In this document: positions 42,583-50,853 of the stretch, piece by piece
Position numbering within the stretch: the stretch's first letter is position 1
Layout of the letters: each line of letters starts with the position of its first letter
NCBI GenBank assembly: GCA_003162395.1
Contig: PMON01000052.1
Location: 26,435-90,434 of the forward strand
DNA: 64,000 bases
Source: Acidimicrobiaceae bacterium
GTDB taxonomy: Bacteria > Actinomycetota > Acidimicrobiia > Acidimicrobiales > RAAP-2
Direction: 5' to 3'
Program-made: the position numbers and the translations under genes
The notes under the pieces: generated by a model
The model's database searches: none
What the model was told of the DNA's origin: nothing
What the model saw: only the letters and a program-made list of their open reading frames with translations

Positions 42583-44541
42583 ATGCGGAAGAGGGCGGTG
42601 GGCTTCGCCGTGGCCGCCCTGCTCGCCGCGGCGCTCCCGGCCCTGTTCGGCACCACGGGCGCACTCGCCGCGACGGAGTTTCCTGCCAACGGGCTGGCCA
42701 CGAACTACGACTGGGCGTACCTCGTGCTCCAGGACGGCGGCTGGCCCAGCACGGCGAACAACCTCACCGTGATCACCCGGTGGATGGACTCCGAGGAGCC
42801 CGCGACGGACTGGTGGGACCGCAACAACCCGCTCAACAACGGACTTGGCTCCGGCGGCGGCTCGGGGCTCGGCAGGTACGCGAGCGTCGTGGATGCCGCG
42901 TACTTCGTCGCGGCGAACCTTGAGTACCACGGCCTCGGGTACCCCGCGATCGCTGCCGACCTCGCGGCGTCGGCAGCCCCCGGGGTCACGGCGAGGGCGA
43001 TCTGGGACTCGTCGTGGGCATCAGGTCACTACGGGCACGGGAAGAACTGGTTCTCGGGCACCGTGGCAGCTGTCTCGGCGCCACCGCAGGCATGGGGCAG
43101 CGACGTGATCATCAGGTATCCCCCGCACACGATCGGTCCCGGCGCCGACGACGGCTTCACCTTGAACGGTCCACCGCAGTATTGGCACTCGAGCGCACCC
43201 TTCGGTCTCGAGGGTGACGCACGATGGACATACTCGAACGGCGCGACGGGTGCCAACGGCGCGACGTGGGCTCCAACCCTCGCCACGGGAAGCTACAGCG
43301 TGCTCGCCTACGTGCCCGGCAGCTTTGCTGACGCGGTCGTCACCTACGTCGTGACCGACACGAGCGGCACGCACAAGGTGCTGATCGACCAGGCACCGTA
43401 CGCAGGCAAGTGGGTACCGCTGGGGCTGTTCACCGCGGGTGCCTCGCGCTCGATCAGCGTTCACGTCGGCAACACCAGCTCGGACCACGTCGGATCGACC
43501 TACGTCGGCGTGGACGCGATGGAGTTCGAGAGGGCCAGCGGGTCGATGACCTACCCGATGGACATCGTCGGCCCCGGTGGTGCCGGCTTCGTCCTCAGCG
43601 GACCCTCCCAGCCGTGGCACGCGGGCGCTCCCTACGGACTGAAGGGCAACGTCCAGTGGGCGACCTCGGGAGGCGCGTCAGGCAATGCCGCGGCACGGTG
43701 GTCGCCCACGCTCTCGCCGGGCTCCTATGACATCCAGGCATTCGTGCCCGCGAAGTACGCGACCGCCCACGTCACCTACGTCGTGACCGACACGGTGGGG
43801 ATGCACGACGTCGCTGTCGACCAGGCCAAGTTCTCGAACCAATGGGTGAACCTGGGCAAGTTCTCCACAGGGATGAGCGGCGGCATCAGCCTCCAGCTCA
43901 CCAATGCGAGCAGCGATCCCTCTGGCGCCACCGACGTCGGTGCCGACGCGGTGAAGTTCGTCGCGGCGGGAAGGCTCGTCCTCCCCGCGTCGTCGACCTC
44001 GTTCGCCGCGACGCCTGTGCGCAGCCAGTACGGGGCCGAGGTCGCCTACGCCGCGAGCGTCCTGGGCACCGGTGGCGCCCCAGCCGGCACCGTCATCTTC
44101 TCGATCGGCCCTCGAATGCTGTGCCCGGCGCAGATCACGTCCGGCACGGCGCAGTGCCAGACGAGCTACACGCCGGTCGGTGCCCGCGTCGTCACCGTCA
44201 GGTACCTGGGCAGCTCGAGCTTCGCCCCCTCGATGACGACCGGTTCCGTGGTCGTCGTGCGGGCCCCGTCGACGACCACGGTGACTGTGCATCCCGGCGC
44301 CGTGCTCCTTGGTGCCAGCGTCACCTACGACGTCTCGGCCGGTGGCACTGACGCGATCCCGTCGGGTGCCGTGACCATCGGCGTTGACGGGAAGGTCGTC
44401 TGCACCGCGCATCTGGTCGCGGGTGCCGGATCGTGCGCCGCGGTCAGCTCGCAGCGTGGGCGCCACGTGGTCTTCGCTCGCTATGGCGGCGATGGGCACT
44501 TCCTGGCGTCCGCCGACAGGTCGACGCTGACGGTCAGCTGA
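42583..44541 (+). CDS. Large secreted protein with two golvesin-like domains and Ig-like repeats
   Basis: 652 residues. Signal peptide: MRKRAVGFAVAALLAAALPA with the cut near GALAA. The N-terminal domain (about 30-170) reads as a possible muralytic or lysozyme-like region (NGLATNYDWAYLVL, HGKNWFSGTV) but lacks a sure catalytic motif. Two repeats of about 140 residues follow, each with the golvesin C-terminal pattern (GFTLNGPPQYWHSSAPFGLE / GFVLSGPSQPWHAGAPYGLK, TYVVTDT, VGVDAMEFE / VGADAVKFV). The C-terminal third is Ig-like (VIFSIGPRMLC, VTIGVDGKVVC). Probably a cell-wall or matrix protein. Confidence 0.83.
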   Translation: MRKRAVGFAVAALLAAALPALFGTTGALAATEFPANGLATNYDWAYLVLQDGGWPSTANNLTVITRWMDSEEPATDWWDRNNPLNNGLGSGGGSGLGRYASVVDAAYFVAANLEYHGLGYPAIAADLAASAAPGVTARAIWDSSWASGHYGHGKNWFSGTVAAVSAPPQAWGSDVIIRYPPHTIGPGADDGFTLNGPPQYWHSSAPFGLEGDARWTYSNGATGANGATWAPTLATGSYSVLAYVPGSFADAVVTYVVTDTSGTHKVLIDQAPYAGKWVPLGLFTAGASRSISVHVGNTSSDHVGSTYVGVDAMEFERASGSMTYPMDIVGPGGAGFVLSGPSQPWHAGAPYGLKGNVQWATSGGASGNAAARWSPTLSPGSYDIQAFVPAKYATAHVTYVVTDTVGMHDVAVDQAKFSNQWVNLGKFSTGMSGGISLQLTNASSDPSGATDVGADAVKFVAAGRLVLPASSTSFAATPVRSQYGAEVAYAASVLGTGGAPAGTVIFSIGPRMLCPAQITSGTAQCQTSYTPVGARVVTVRYLGSSSFAPSMTTGSVVVVRAPSTTTVTVHPGAVLLGASVTYDVSAGGTDAIPSGAVTIGVDGKVVCTAHLVAGAGSCAAVSSQRGRHVVFARYGGDGHFLASADRSTLTVS

Positions 44542-44615
44542 CCGGCGGCACGTCGGTCTGGCCCATTTGCCAGCGGTCTTCGATCGCTCGGCCCGCACTC
44601 GGTAGCGTGCCTCGA

Positions 44616-45512
44616 GTGCCAGGTCTGTTGGAGCTCCAGGGTCTGGACCGGAGCTTTGGCACGATCCACGCGCTGCAGGACCTCACCTTTGCCGTGCCGA
44701 CCGGCAAGGTCGTGGGATTCCTCGGTCCGAATGGCGCCGGCAAGACGACCGCGATGCGCGCGATCTTCGGACTCGTCGACCTCGACGCGGGCGCCGTGCG
44801 GTGGAACGGGGACCCGGTCGATCAGGCCACCCGGCGCAGGTTCGGCTACATGCCAGAAGAGCGCGGCCTGTACCCGGGGATGCTCGTGGGCGAGCAAGTC
44901 GAGTACCTCGGCCGGTTGCACGGCATGACGGCGGTCGCCGCGATGACGGCCGCGACGACCTGGCTCGAGCGCCTCGGCATCGCCGATCGGTCCCGTTCCA
45001 AGCTCGAGGCGCTCTCCCACGGTAACCAGCAGCGCGTCCAGCTCGCGGGAGCGCTCGTGCACGGCCCTGAGATGCTGATCCTCGACGAACCGCTCGCGGG
45101 GCTCGACCCGCCGGGCATCGACGCCATCGGCGCCGTGCTGCGTGACGAGGCGCGCTCGGGCACCTGTGTGCTCTTCTCGAGCCACCAGCTCGATCAGGTC
45201 GAGGACCTCTGCGAGGAGGTCGTCATCATCGATCACGGCCACCTCGTCACCGCCGGGAGTGTCGACGAGCTCGCGACGAGTGGGTCGAGCCGACTCGTCG
45301 TGCGCGTCGACGAGGATCGGGACGGCGTCTGGGCTCGTGACCTGCCGGGCGCGACGGTGTCCGAGGTGGTGGGTGGCGAGGTGCGCCTCGTTCTCGGCGA
45401 GGCAGGGGATCCCCAGCTCGTGCTCCGTGCGGCGATGCGAGCCGGCACGGTCTCCGAGTTCGTCGTCGAGCGACGGCGGCTCTCTGAGGTGTTCCGAGAG
45501 GCGCTCGCGTGA
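44616..45512 (+). CDS. ABC transporter ATP-binding protein
   Basis: 298 residues, DrrA/NatA-type. Walker A GPNGAGKTTAMRAIFG, signature LSHGNQQRVQLAGALV, Walker B LILDEPLAGLDPPG, switch His in LFSSHQLDQVEDL. The signature LSHGNQQ is as in exporters. GTG 44616 was chosen; GTG 44607 is a possible alternative. It is followed by the permease with a GTGA overlap. Energises export of an unknown drug, lipid or ion. Confidence 0.93.
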   Translation: MPGLLELQGLDRSFGTIHALQDLTFAVPTGKVVGFLGPNGAGKTTAMRAIFGLVDLDAGAVRWNGDPVDQATRRRFGYMPEERGLYPGMLVGEQVEYLGRLHGMTAVAAMTAATTWLERLGIADRSRSKLEALSHGNQQRVQLAGALVHGPEMLILDEPLAGLDPPGIDAIGAVLRDEARSGTCVLFSSHQLDQVEDLCEEVVIIDHGHLVTAGSVDELATSGSSRLVVRVDEDRDGVWARDLPGATVSEVVGGEVRLVLGEAGDPQLVLRAAMRAGTVSEFVVERRRLSEVFREALA

Positions 45513-46810
45513 GCTTCCTCGTCATCGGTGCCGTCGTGGTGCTCGTCGCGATCCGGGTGTGGCTCCGCCGGCGGCGAACGCCACGGACGGTTGCGCCCTC
45601 CCCGCTCTGGCTCGGTCCCTTCACCGGCGACGTCGCGATGATCTCCGCGCGTGAGATACGAGAGCGTCTCCGAGGTCGCGTGCTCCGCGTCGGCACACTG
45701 ATCATCCTCGGGGTCATCGCCGCCGCGATCGTGATCCCGGTGCTCGACAAGTCCACCAGCACGCCCGAGCACGTGGGTGTCGTCGGGCCGGTTACCGCGC
45801 TGCAGGCCGAGCTGATCCGCTCTTCGTCCACCGAGGTCGGGACGGACTTCACCCTGCTCCATGTTGCCAGCGTCGGCGCCGCACGGGCCAAGCTGCGCGC
45901 CGGGCAGCTCGACTTCGCGATCGTCGACGGGCGCCAGCTCATGGTGCTGGCGGCGATCAGCCCGACAGACTCGTCCACCAACGCGCAACTCGTTGAGGCG
46001 CTCGCGAAGAACCTCGGTATCGCACGGGCGATCGTCGACGCGGGGATCTCACCTGCGCAGGCATCAGCGGTGCTGACGGCCAAGTCGCTCCCGGTGCTCG
46101 CGCTCGAGCGCGGGTCGCCAACGAAGTCGCCGGTCCACTCGGTGTCGATATTCGGGTTGGTCATTGTCTTCGTGATGCTGACGCAGTACAACACCTGGAT
46201 CCTCATGGGTGTCATGGACGAGAAGTCGAGCCGTGTCGTCGAGGTGCTGCTCGCGGCGGTCCGGCCGATGCAGCTCCTCGCGGGCAAGGTCCTCGGCATC
46301 GGGCTCGTCGCGTTCGCCCAGGCGACGCTCATCTTGGCGTTCGCCCTGCTGCTGGGCGACGCGGTCGGCTCGTCGTTCCTCCACGGCACGGGGTCCGCGA
46401 CGCTCGCGGCGACGCTGTTGTGGCTGGTGCTCGGCTATGCCTTCTACTGCTGGGTCTACGCCGCCGCGGGCTCCACGGTCGAGCGACAGGACCAAGTCCA
46501 GAGCCTCGCGTTCCCCCTCAGCCTGCCCATCATCTTCGGCTACATCATGGCGATCACCACGGTCTCGACCGGCAGCGCGTCGGGTCTCTTCAAGGTGCTC
46601 GCCTACGTGCCGCCGACCGCGCCCTTCGCGATGCCGGTCCTCGTCGGCTTCGGGGAGGTGACGTGGTGGGAGTTCGCCGGCTCCGCGCTGATCAGCATCG
46701 GCTGCACCGTTGTCGTTGCCAGGGTGGCCTCGACCATCTACCGACGGGCGATCCTGCGAACCGGTCGGCGGGTCCAGCTTCGCGAGCTCTTCAGCGCGAG
46801 TTCGCGCTGA
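45509..46810 (+). CDS. ABC-2 type permease (NatB-like)
   Basis: 433 residues with an N-terminal membrane segment, a large extracellular loop (about 90-215) and five or six later helices (IFGLVIVFVMLTQYNTWIL, MQLLAGKVLGIGLVAFAQAT). MDEKSSRVVEVLLAAVRPMQLL is the conserved ABC-2 sequence. The start overlaps the ATPase stop, so the two form an exporter. Drug resistance or sodium export are plausible; no regulator is adjacent. Confidence 0.9.
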   Translation: MSFLVIGAVVVLVAIRVWLRRRRTPRTVAPSPLWLGPFTGDVAMISAREIRERLRGRVLRVGTLIILGVIAAAIVIPVLDKSTSTPEHVGVVGPVTALQAELIRSSSTEVGTDFTLLHVASVGAARAKLRAGQLDFAIVDGRQLMVLAAISPTDSSTNAQLVEALAKNLGIARAIVDAGISPAQASAVLTAKSLPVLALERGSPTKSPVHSVSIFGLVIVFVMLTQYNTWILMGVMDEKSSRVVEVLLAAVRPMQLLAGKVLGIGLVAFAQATLILAFALLLGDAVGSSFLHGTGSATLAATLLWLVLGYAFYCWVYAAAGSTVERQDQVQSLAFPLSLPIIFGYIMAITTVSTGSASGLFKVLAYVPPTAPFAMPVLVGFGEVTWWEFAGSALISIGCTVVVARVASTIYRRAILRTGRRVQLRELFSASSR

Positions 46811-46814
46811 TCGA

Positions 46815-47215
46815 TCAGCACGAGCGCCAGCCGATCGAGTCGAAGAAGTCCCGGAGGACCGCGGCGCCCTCGGCAGGCACCTGGAGCGCCCACCAATGCC
46901 CCAGTCCCTCACGGACGTGGACCGTGGCGCCACGCGACGTCGCCGCGTCGCGCGTCGGGGGCACGTCGCCGAAGGGCTCCCCGGTCGCGATGAGGACGAG
47001 CCCGGGCGCCGATGGCTCCAGGTCGCGTAGGGATTCGGCATGGCCGAGCGACAGAGATCAAGGACGCAGGACGCCATGGCCTCGTCGATCCTCGACAGCA
47101 TCTCGACGGCCTCGGGGCCCCGAAGCCGGGGCAGGGACAGCGCGACCGACTCCAGCTCGAGGCTGGAACGAACCTGGTCCCAGATTGCCGCTGTCTCGGG
47201 AACACCGTGCACGAA
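46815..47215 (-). pseudogene. Decayed alpha/beta hydrolase: frameshifts and deleted centre
   Basis: The minus strand begins with a normal hydrolase N-terminus, TIAFVHGVPETAAIWDQVRS and ESVALSLP. An extra C in a CCCC run then breaks the frame (the other frame continues PGFGAPRP). The middle, including the nucleophile elbow, is missing, and sequence resumes at MASCVLDLCRSAMPNPYATW. After another shift the C-terminus is readable: APGLVLIATGEPFGD, VREGLGHWWALQVPAEG, AAVLRDFFDSIGWRSC and a stop at 46815. No active enzyme can be made. It lies downstream of the MscS gene on the same strand. Confidence 0.8.
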
Positions 47216-47268
47216 GGCGATCGTCGCGCGACGCTCGCGCCGGCGGCTCCGCGGTGGATTCCCGCTCG

Positions 47269-47898
47269 CTACGCGCCTTCCGCGTCAGATTCGACCGCGT
47301 CAACTCCTGGGAGCGTCTGCTGGGGGTCGGTCGCGCGGGGCAGCTGTCCGATGCCAGCGGCGAGCACGGCGGAGTTCGGCAGCTTCAGCAAGCCGTCCTC
47401 GGTCCGGACCGTCACGTAGGTCAGTCCGACCTCGAGGACCCACACGTCCAGCACGCCGCCCATCGCGCCGGACCTGATCTGTATGTGATCGCCGACTGTG
47501 AACGGCCTCGCGAAGAGCAGCACGATCGCGGCGAAGACGTTGCCGAGCGACTGCTGCGCGGCAATGCCCAGCACAATGCCGGCGAGTCCCGCGCCGATCA
47601 GGAGATGGCTGACCGACACGCCCAAGACGGCGAACACGCCGAACAGGACGAAGACAAAGCCCACGCCGGTCAGGACGAGACGAACAGCCGCGCCCGCCGT
47701 CGCGAACGTACGCCTGGTCGCGAGACCACCCAGTCCCGATGCCAGGCTGCGAGCGGCCACGATCCCGAAGACAAGGAGCACCGCCGCAGAGACCCAGGCG
47801 TAGATCTTGGGGTGGAGCGCCGGGCCGTTGAAGCCGCCTTCCTCGGAGCCGACGATCAACGCGGCAACGGCGACAGAGCCGGCACTCGCTCCGAGCAC
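47269..47898 (-). CDS. MscS-family mechanosensitive channel (possibly 5'-short)
   Basis: 209 residues from GTG 47898. TM segments at IYAWVSAAVLLVFGIVAA, VRLVLTGVGFVFVLFGVFAV and the pore helix GAGLAGIVLGIAAQQSLGN, followed by FTVGDHIQI, VWVLEVGLTYVTVR and PNSAVL, as in MscS. It is shorter than E. coli MscS. In frame upstream, homology-like RIREHEFVLGAS continues without a start codon until a TAA, so the N-terminus may be damaged or start unusually. It relieves osmotic stress. Confidence 0.83.
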   Translation of the reverse strand: MLGASAGSVAVAALIVGSEEGGFNGPALHPKIYAWVSAAVLLVFGIVAARSLASGLGGLATRRTFATAGAAVRLVLTGVGFVFVLFGVFAVLGVSVSHLLIGAGLAGIVLGIAAQQSLGNVFAAIVLLFARPFTVGDHIQIRSGAMGGVLDVWVLEVGLTYVTVRTEDGLLKLPNSAVLAAGIGQLPRATDPQQTLPGVDAVESDAEGA

Positions 47899-48154
47899 GA
47901 ACTCGTGCTCGCGAATGCGCTGCTGTCGGGAGATTCCGGCACGGGACTCGATCGTGCGATTTTACTGACGGATCCCGGCATCACCTTGATCCACCGTTCG
48001 ATCGCCTGTGCACTGGGCAGAATCGGGGGGCGCGACACGCCAGTGGTGCCAGAGTGGCAGCACCCGCGCCGCGGCGCGTCGGTCGAAGGTTGAGAACGGA
48101 GAGGCCCATGAGCGTGCAGCACGAGCGCCGCGACGAGCACCAGGCTGGTGCGCC

Positions 48155-48898
48155 ATGACCGACGCTCGACGAGTGGCGCTCGTCGCCAGCACTGCGGGCT
48201 ACGTCGGCCCAGATCTCGCACGGAGCCTCGCGGCACGTGGACACGACCTCGTCATCGGTGATCCCGTTGACGGTCTCGTCGACGAGCTCACTGGCCTCGG
48301 TGCGACGGTCGAAGCCGTCACCGGCGTCCACAACCTGGCATCGCTTGCGTCAGCGACTGCGCTCGTGGAGGCCGCGGTCAGCCGATTCGGACGGATTGAC
48401 AGCGCGGTCGCCGCGACCGGGCGGATCGTCGTCGGCCGGTTCTTGAAGTCGAGCGTCGAGGACCTGCGCGCAGCCGTGGTCGGATGCCTCGAGGCGCCCT
48501 ACAACTTCCTGCGCGCCGTGGTGCCCGAGATGGTCGCCAAGGGCGAGGGTCAGGTGCTCGTGATCACGAGCGCGTCGGCGGTGCGACCCACGCCCGGCGC
48601 GCCGCTCTACTCATCGGCCCGGGCTGGTGCCAACATGCTCGTGCGCAACGTGGCCGATGAGATCGCCTCGACCGGGGTGCAGGTGAACTCGGTCGGCACC
48701 AACTTCATGGACTTCCCCGAGTTCCTCGCCGCGAGCAAGGCGACGACACCAGAGGGTCGAGCTCGTGTGGAGGCCCAGGTGCCGATGGGCAGGCTCGGGA
48801 CGATGCAGGAGTTCGCGTCGTTCTGCATGCCGTACCTCGACGGGACCAGCCGATTCACCACGGGCCAGTTCGTCGCCTACGCGGGCGGGTGGGCCTGA
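48155..48898 (+). CDS. Halohydrin dehalogenase-like SDR
   Basis: 247 residues. An SDR in which the catalytic Lys is replaced: Ser139, Tyr152 and Arg156 fit S-x12-Y-x3-R (ITSASAVRPTPGAPLYSSAR), the signature of halohydrin dehalogenases, which lack NAD(P)H and use the loop to bind halide. The loop ASTAGYVG (residues 11-18) matches T-x4-(F/Y)-x-G except for Ala in place of the first Thr. The C-terminal QVPMGRLGTMQEFASF and GQFVAYAGGW are close to HheC as I recall it. These enzymes open epoxides with halide or anions. Enzyme activity is inferred. A CMD-family gene follows closely. Confidence 0.8.
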   Translation: MTDARRVALVASTAGYVGPDLARSLAARGHDLVIGDPVDGLVDELTGLGATVEAVTGVHNLASLASATALVEAAVSRFGRIDSAVAATGRIVVGRFLKSSVEDLRAAVVGCLEAPYNFLRAVVPEMVAKGEGQVLVITSASAVRPTPGAPLYSSARAGANMLVRNVADEIASTGVQVNSVGTNFMDFPEFLAASKATTPEGRARVEAQVPMGRLGTMQEFASFCMPYLDGTSRFTTGQFVAYAGGWA

Positions 48899-48941
48899 TC
48901 GCTCGCGAAGCCCCGAGGAGGTCTTCGTCGCGAGTCGACCG

Positions 48942-49577
48942 TTGACTGCGCGAGACTTGCACCAACGGCCGCAACCGGCCGAGATCGTCGAGGAGGCTGG
49001 CTTGGCACGGATCGACCCGCTCACTCCCCCTTACGAGCCCGACGTCGCCGAGCGACTCGAGTCGATGATGCCGCCGGGTGCCCCTCCGTTGCTGCTGTTC
49101 CGCACGTTCGTGCGGAACCTGCCCATGGCCACGGCAATGGGAACCTGGGGAGGCTACGAGCTGAGCAAGCGCCTGTCGCTCTCGATGCGGGACCGCGAGG
49201 TCCTGATCGACCGCACCTGTGCGCGGTGCGCGTGCGAGTACGAGTGGGGCGTCCACGTGGCGTTCTTCGCGGACCGTGTGGGGCTCACCGGCGCACAGGT
49301 CACGTCGCTGACCCATGGCGACTCGACGGACCCCTGCTGGGACGAGGAGCGTGACCGCGTGCTGATCGACGCGGCCGATGCGCTCCACGAGACCGCAGGG
49401 ATCGACGATGCCCTCTGGACGCGCCTCGCGGGAGTCTTGTCCGAGCCCGAGCTGCTCGATCTGCTCATGCTCTGCGGGTGGTACCACGCGATCAGCTTCA
49501 CCGCGAACGGCATCGGGCTCCAGCTCGAAGACGGCGTCCCTCGATTCGCCGACGTTCGCCAGGGTCCCGTGGCCTGA
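48942..49577 (+). CDS. Carboxymuconolactone decarboxylase-like (AhpD fold) protein
   Basis: 211 residues from TTG 48942 (start uncertain; a GAGGAGG lies at 48915-48921 but no close start codon follows it). RTCARCACEYEWGVHVAFFA carries a CxxCxC redox-like motif in the CMD/AhpD helical fold, with ELLDLLMLCGWYHAISFTANG downstream. Members decarboxylate small lactones or act as thiol reductases. It begins about 40 bases after the halohydrin dehalogenase-like gene, suggesting one transcript for degradation of a small molecule. Confidence 0.8.
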   Translation: MTARDLHQRPQPAEIVEEAGLARIDPLTPPYEPDVAERLESMMPPGAPPLLLFRTFVRNLPMATAMGTWGGYELSKRLSLSMRDREVLIDRTCARCACEYEWGVHVAFFADRVGLTGAQVTSLTHGDSTDPCWDEERDRVLIDAADALHETAGIDDALWTRLAGVLSEPELLDLLMLCGWYHAISFTANGIGLQLEDGVPRFADVRQGPVA

Positions 49578-50071
49578 GCGCGACCCGTCGATGCGACTCG
49601 TTCGCAACGGGTACTCGCCTGGGCGAGTCAACAGACTGTTCACGTGACCGCCCCAGAGGCACACGATCACGATCATCGGCATGACAACGACCACGACACC
49701 GCCCCGCGCGGCGTCCTCGGCATCCTGCGAGGAATCTTCGCCCCGCACGCAGCGCCGAGATCGGTCGCAGGGACGAGCGTGGCCTCGAGGCAGGATTGCA
49801 GCGCTCTGCCGATCGTGGTCGTCCCGGAGCTCGATCCGCCGTTGAGAACGAGGACATAGCCCGGCGAGACCGCGCTGCCCATCGCCCCTCGACGTCGGGT
49901 CACTGCGCAACGTCGGGACCCACGGATGGGTCACTGAGCGATGAGACCCGGCGACAGATTCTCCTCCGGGTCCTCGCTGCAAGCCTCGGAGCGCGAACTC
50001 CATCCGGTGGCTGACCGTGGTCGAACTACGATGGGAACCCCCACGCGGTGCGAAAACCGAGAGCTGGTGCG
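49578..50071. other. Gene-poor region with a phosphotransferase fragment
   Basis: About 490 bases. The minus strand holds the phosphotransferase stub described separately; the rest has no recognisable gene. A run of His/Asp codons on the plus strand near 49658-49695 is probably the antisense of that stub. Confidence 0.5.
49673..49903 (-). pseudogene. Truncated chloramphenicol-phosphotransferase-like fragment
   Basis: 76 residues. YVLVLNGGSSSGTTTIGRAL is a Walker A region like the chloramphenicol phosphotransferase family (LNGGSSAGKS type), but the lysine is Thr (GSSSGTTT), and after ALQSCLEATLVPATDLGA the similarity ends with a low-complexity tail. A broken, non-functional copy is the likely reading. 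Confidence 0.45.
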
Positions 50072-50782
50072 ATGGCCTCGATCGTGACTCAAGATCTGTC
50101 GCGAGTTGCCCTGGCGCCGCCAGCTCGGCGTCACCTCCTGATTCGACTCGCCGTCTCGTTGACGGCCCTGCTGTGCGGGGTGGTAACAGCCGCGATCGTG
50201 TCGATCTGGTTCCCGTGGACAGCGCATGCGCCGTACATGCTGGGGAACGGACTGGGCGGCGGATATGGCGCGCCCTTCGCTTCGGCGGGAGAGGGAGTCG
50301 CCTTTGGCTATCCCCTGACAAGTCCGACCGGCCCCTACCGCGTCCGCGTCACCGGCGTGCGGCTCATTGCCGAGGGTGACGCCCCTGTGCCGAGGCTGCT
50401 CGATGTCGGCCTGACACCCGAGGCGGCGCTTGCCCACGCGTCATCGTGCGACGTGTTGATGGGCTGCTCGCAGTTCGAAGGGGCGTGGCAGTACTGGCCG
50501 CCGCGCGAGGTACTCGGCCCTCACGGCACCGTCATCCACGTGCCGATCCTGGGCCTCGATCGCCAGATCGTGATCGGCAACGTGCCGGCGAGCGACTCGT
50601 GGAGCCTCGTCGTGAACGTCCTCGGGCCTCGGCCCAACACCACGTACCGGTTCCAGGTTGCGATCTCGGTGCTCTGGCGGGGCCAGGCGAGCGAGCAGCT
50701 GCTGCCGATGGATGGTTGGGTCCCGACCGGCGCCGGCTCCTGCCATGGGACGCTGACGTCTCCGAACTCCGCCTGCGCGTAG
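50072..50782 (+). CDS. Membrane-anchored/secreted protein of unknown function
   Basis: 236 residues from ATG 50072; the upstream GTG at 50048 would add eight. One hydrophobic segment near the N-terminus (LIRLAVSLTALLCGVVTAAI) and a long extracytoplasmic beta-rich domain (YRVRVTGVRLIAEGDAP, IHVPILGLDRQIVIG, YRFQVAISVLWRG) with few Cys. I do not recognise the family. It stands alone. Confidence 0.7.
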   Translation: MASIVTQDLSRVALAPPARRHLLIRLAVSLTALLCGVVTAAIVSIWFPWTAHAPYMLGNGLGGGYGAPFASAGEGVAFGYPLTSPTGPYRVRVTGVRLIAEGDAPVPRLLDVGLTPEAALAHASSCDVLMGCSQFEGAWQYWPPREVLGPHGTVIHVPILGLDRQIVIGNVPASDSWSLVVNVLGPRPNTTYRFQVAISVLWRGQASEQLLPMDGWVPTGAGSCHGTLTSPNSACA

Positions 50783-50853
50783 GGAGCGTTGCGTCCACGC
50801 GCCCGCGCCCCAGCTGCGCGTCGCTACGCACTTCCCTCCTCGAGCAGCGCCCG

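Noticed and set aside
46064-47212. Long minus-strand frame running through the ABC permease
   Set aside because: Its first part is the hydrolase remnant; the remainder is the shadow of the permease gene.
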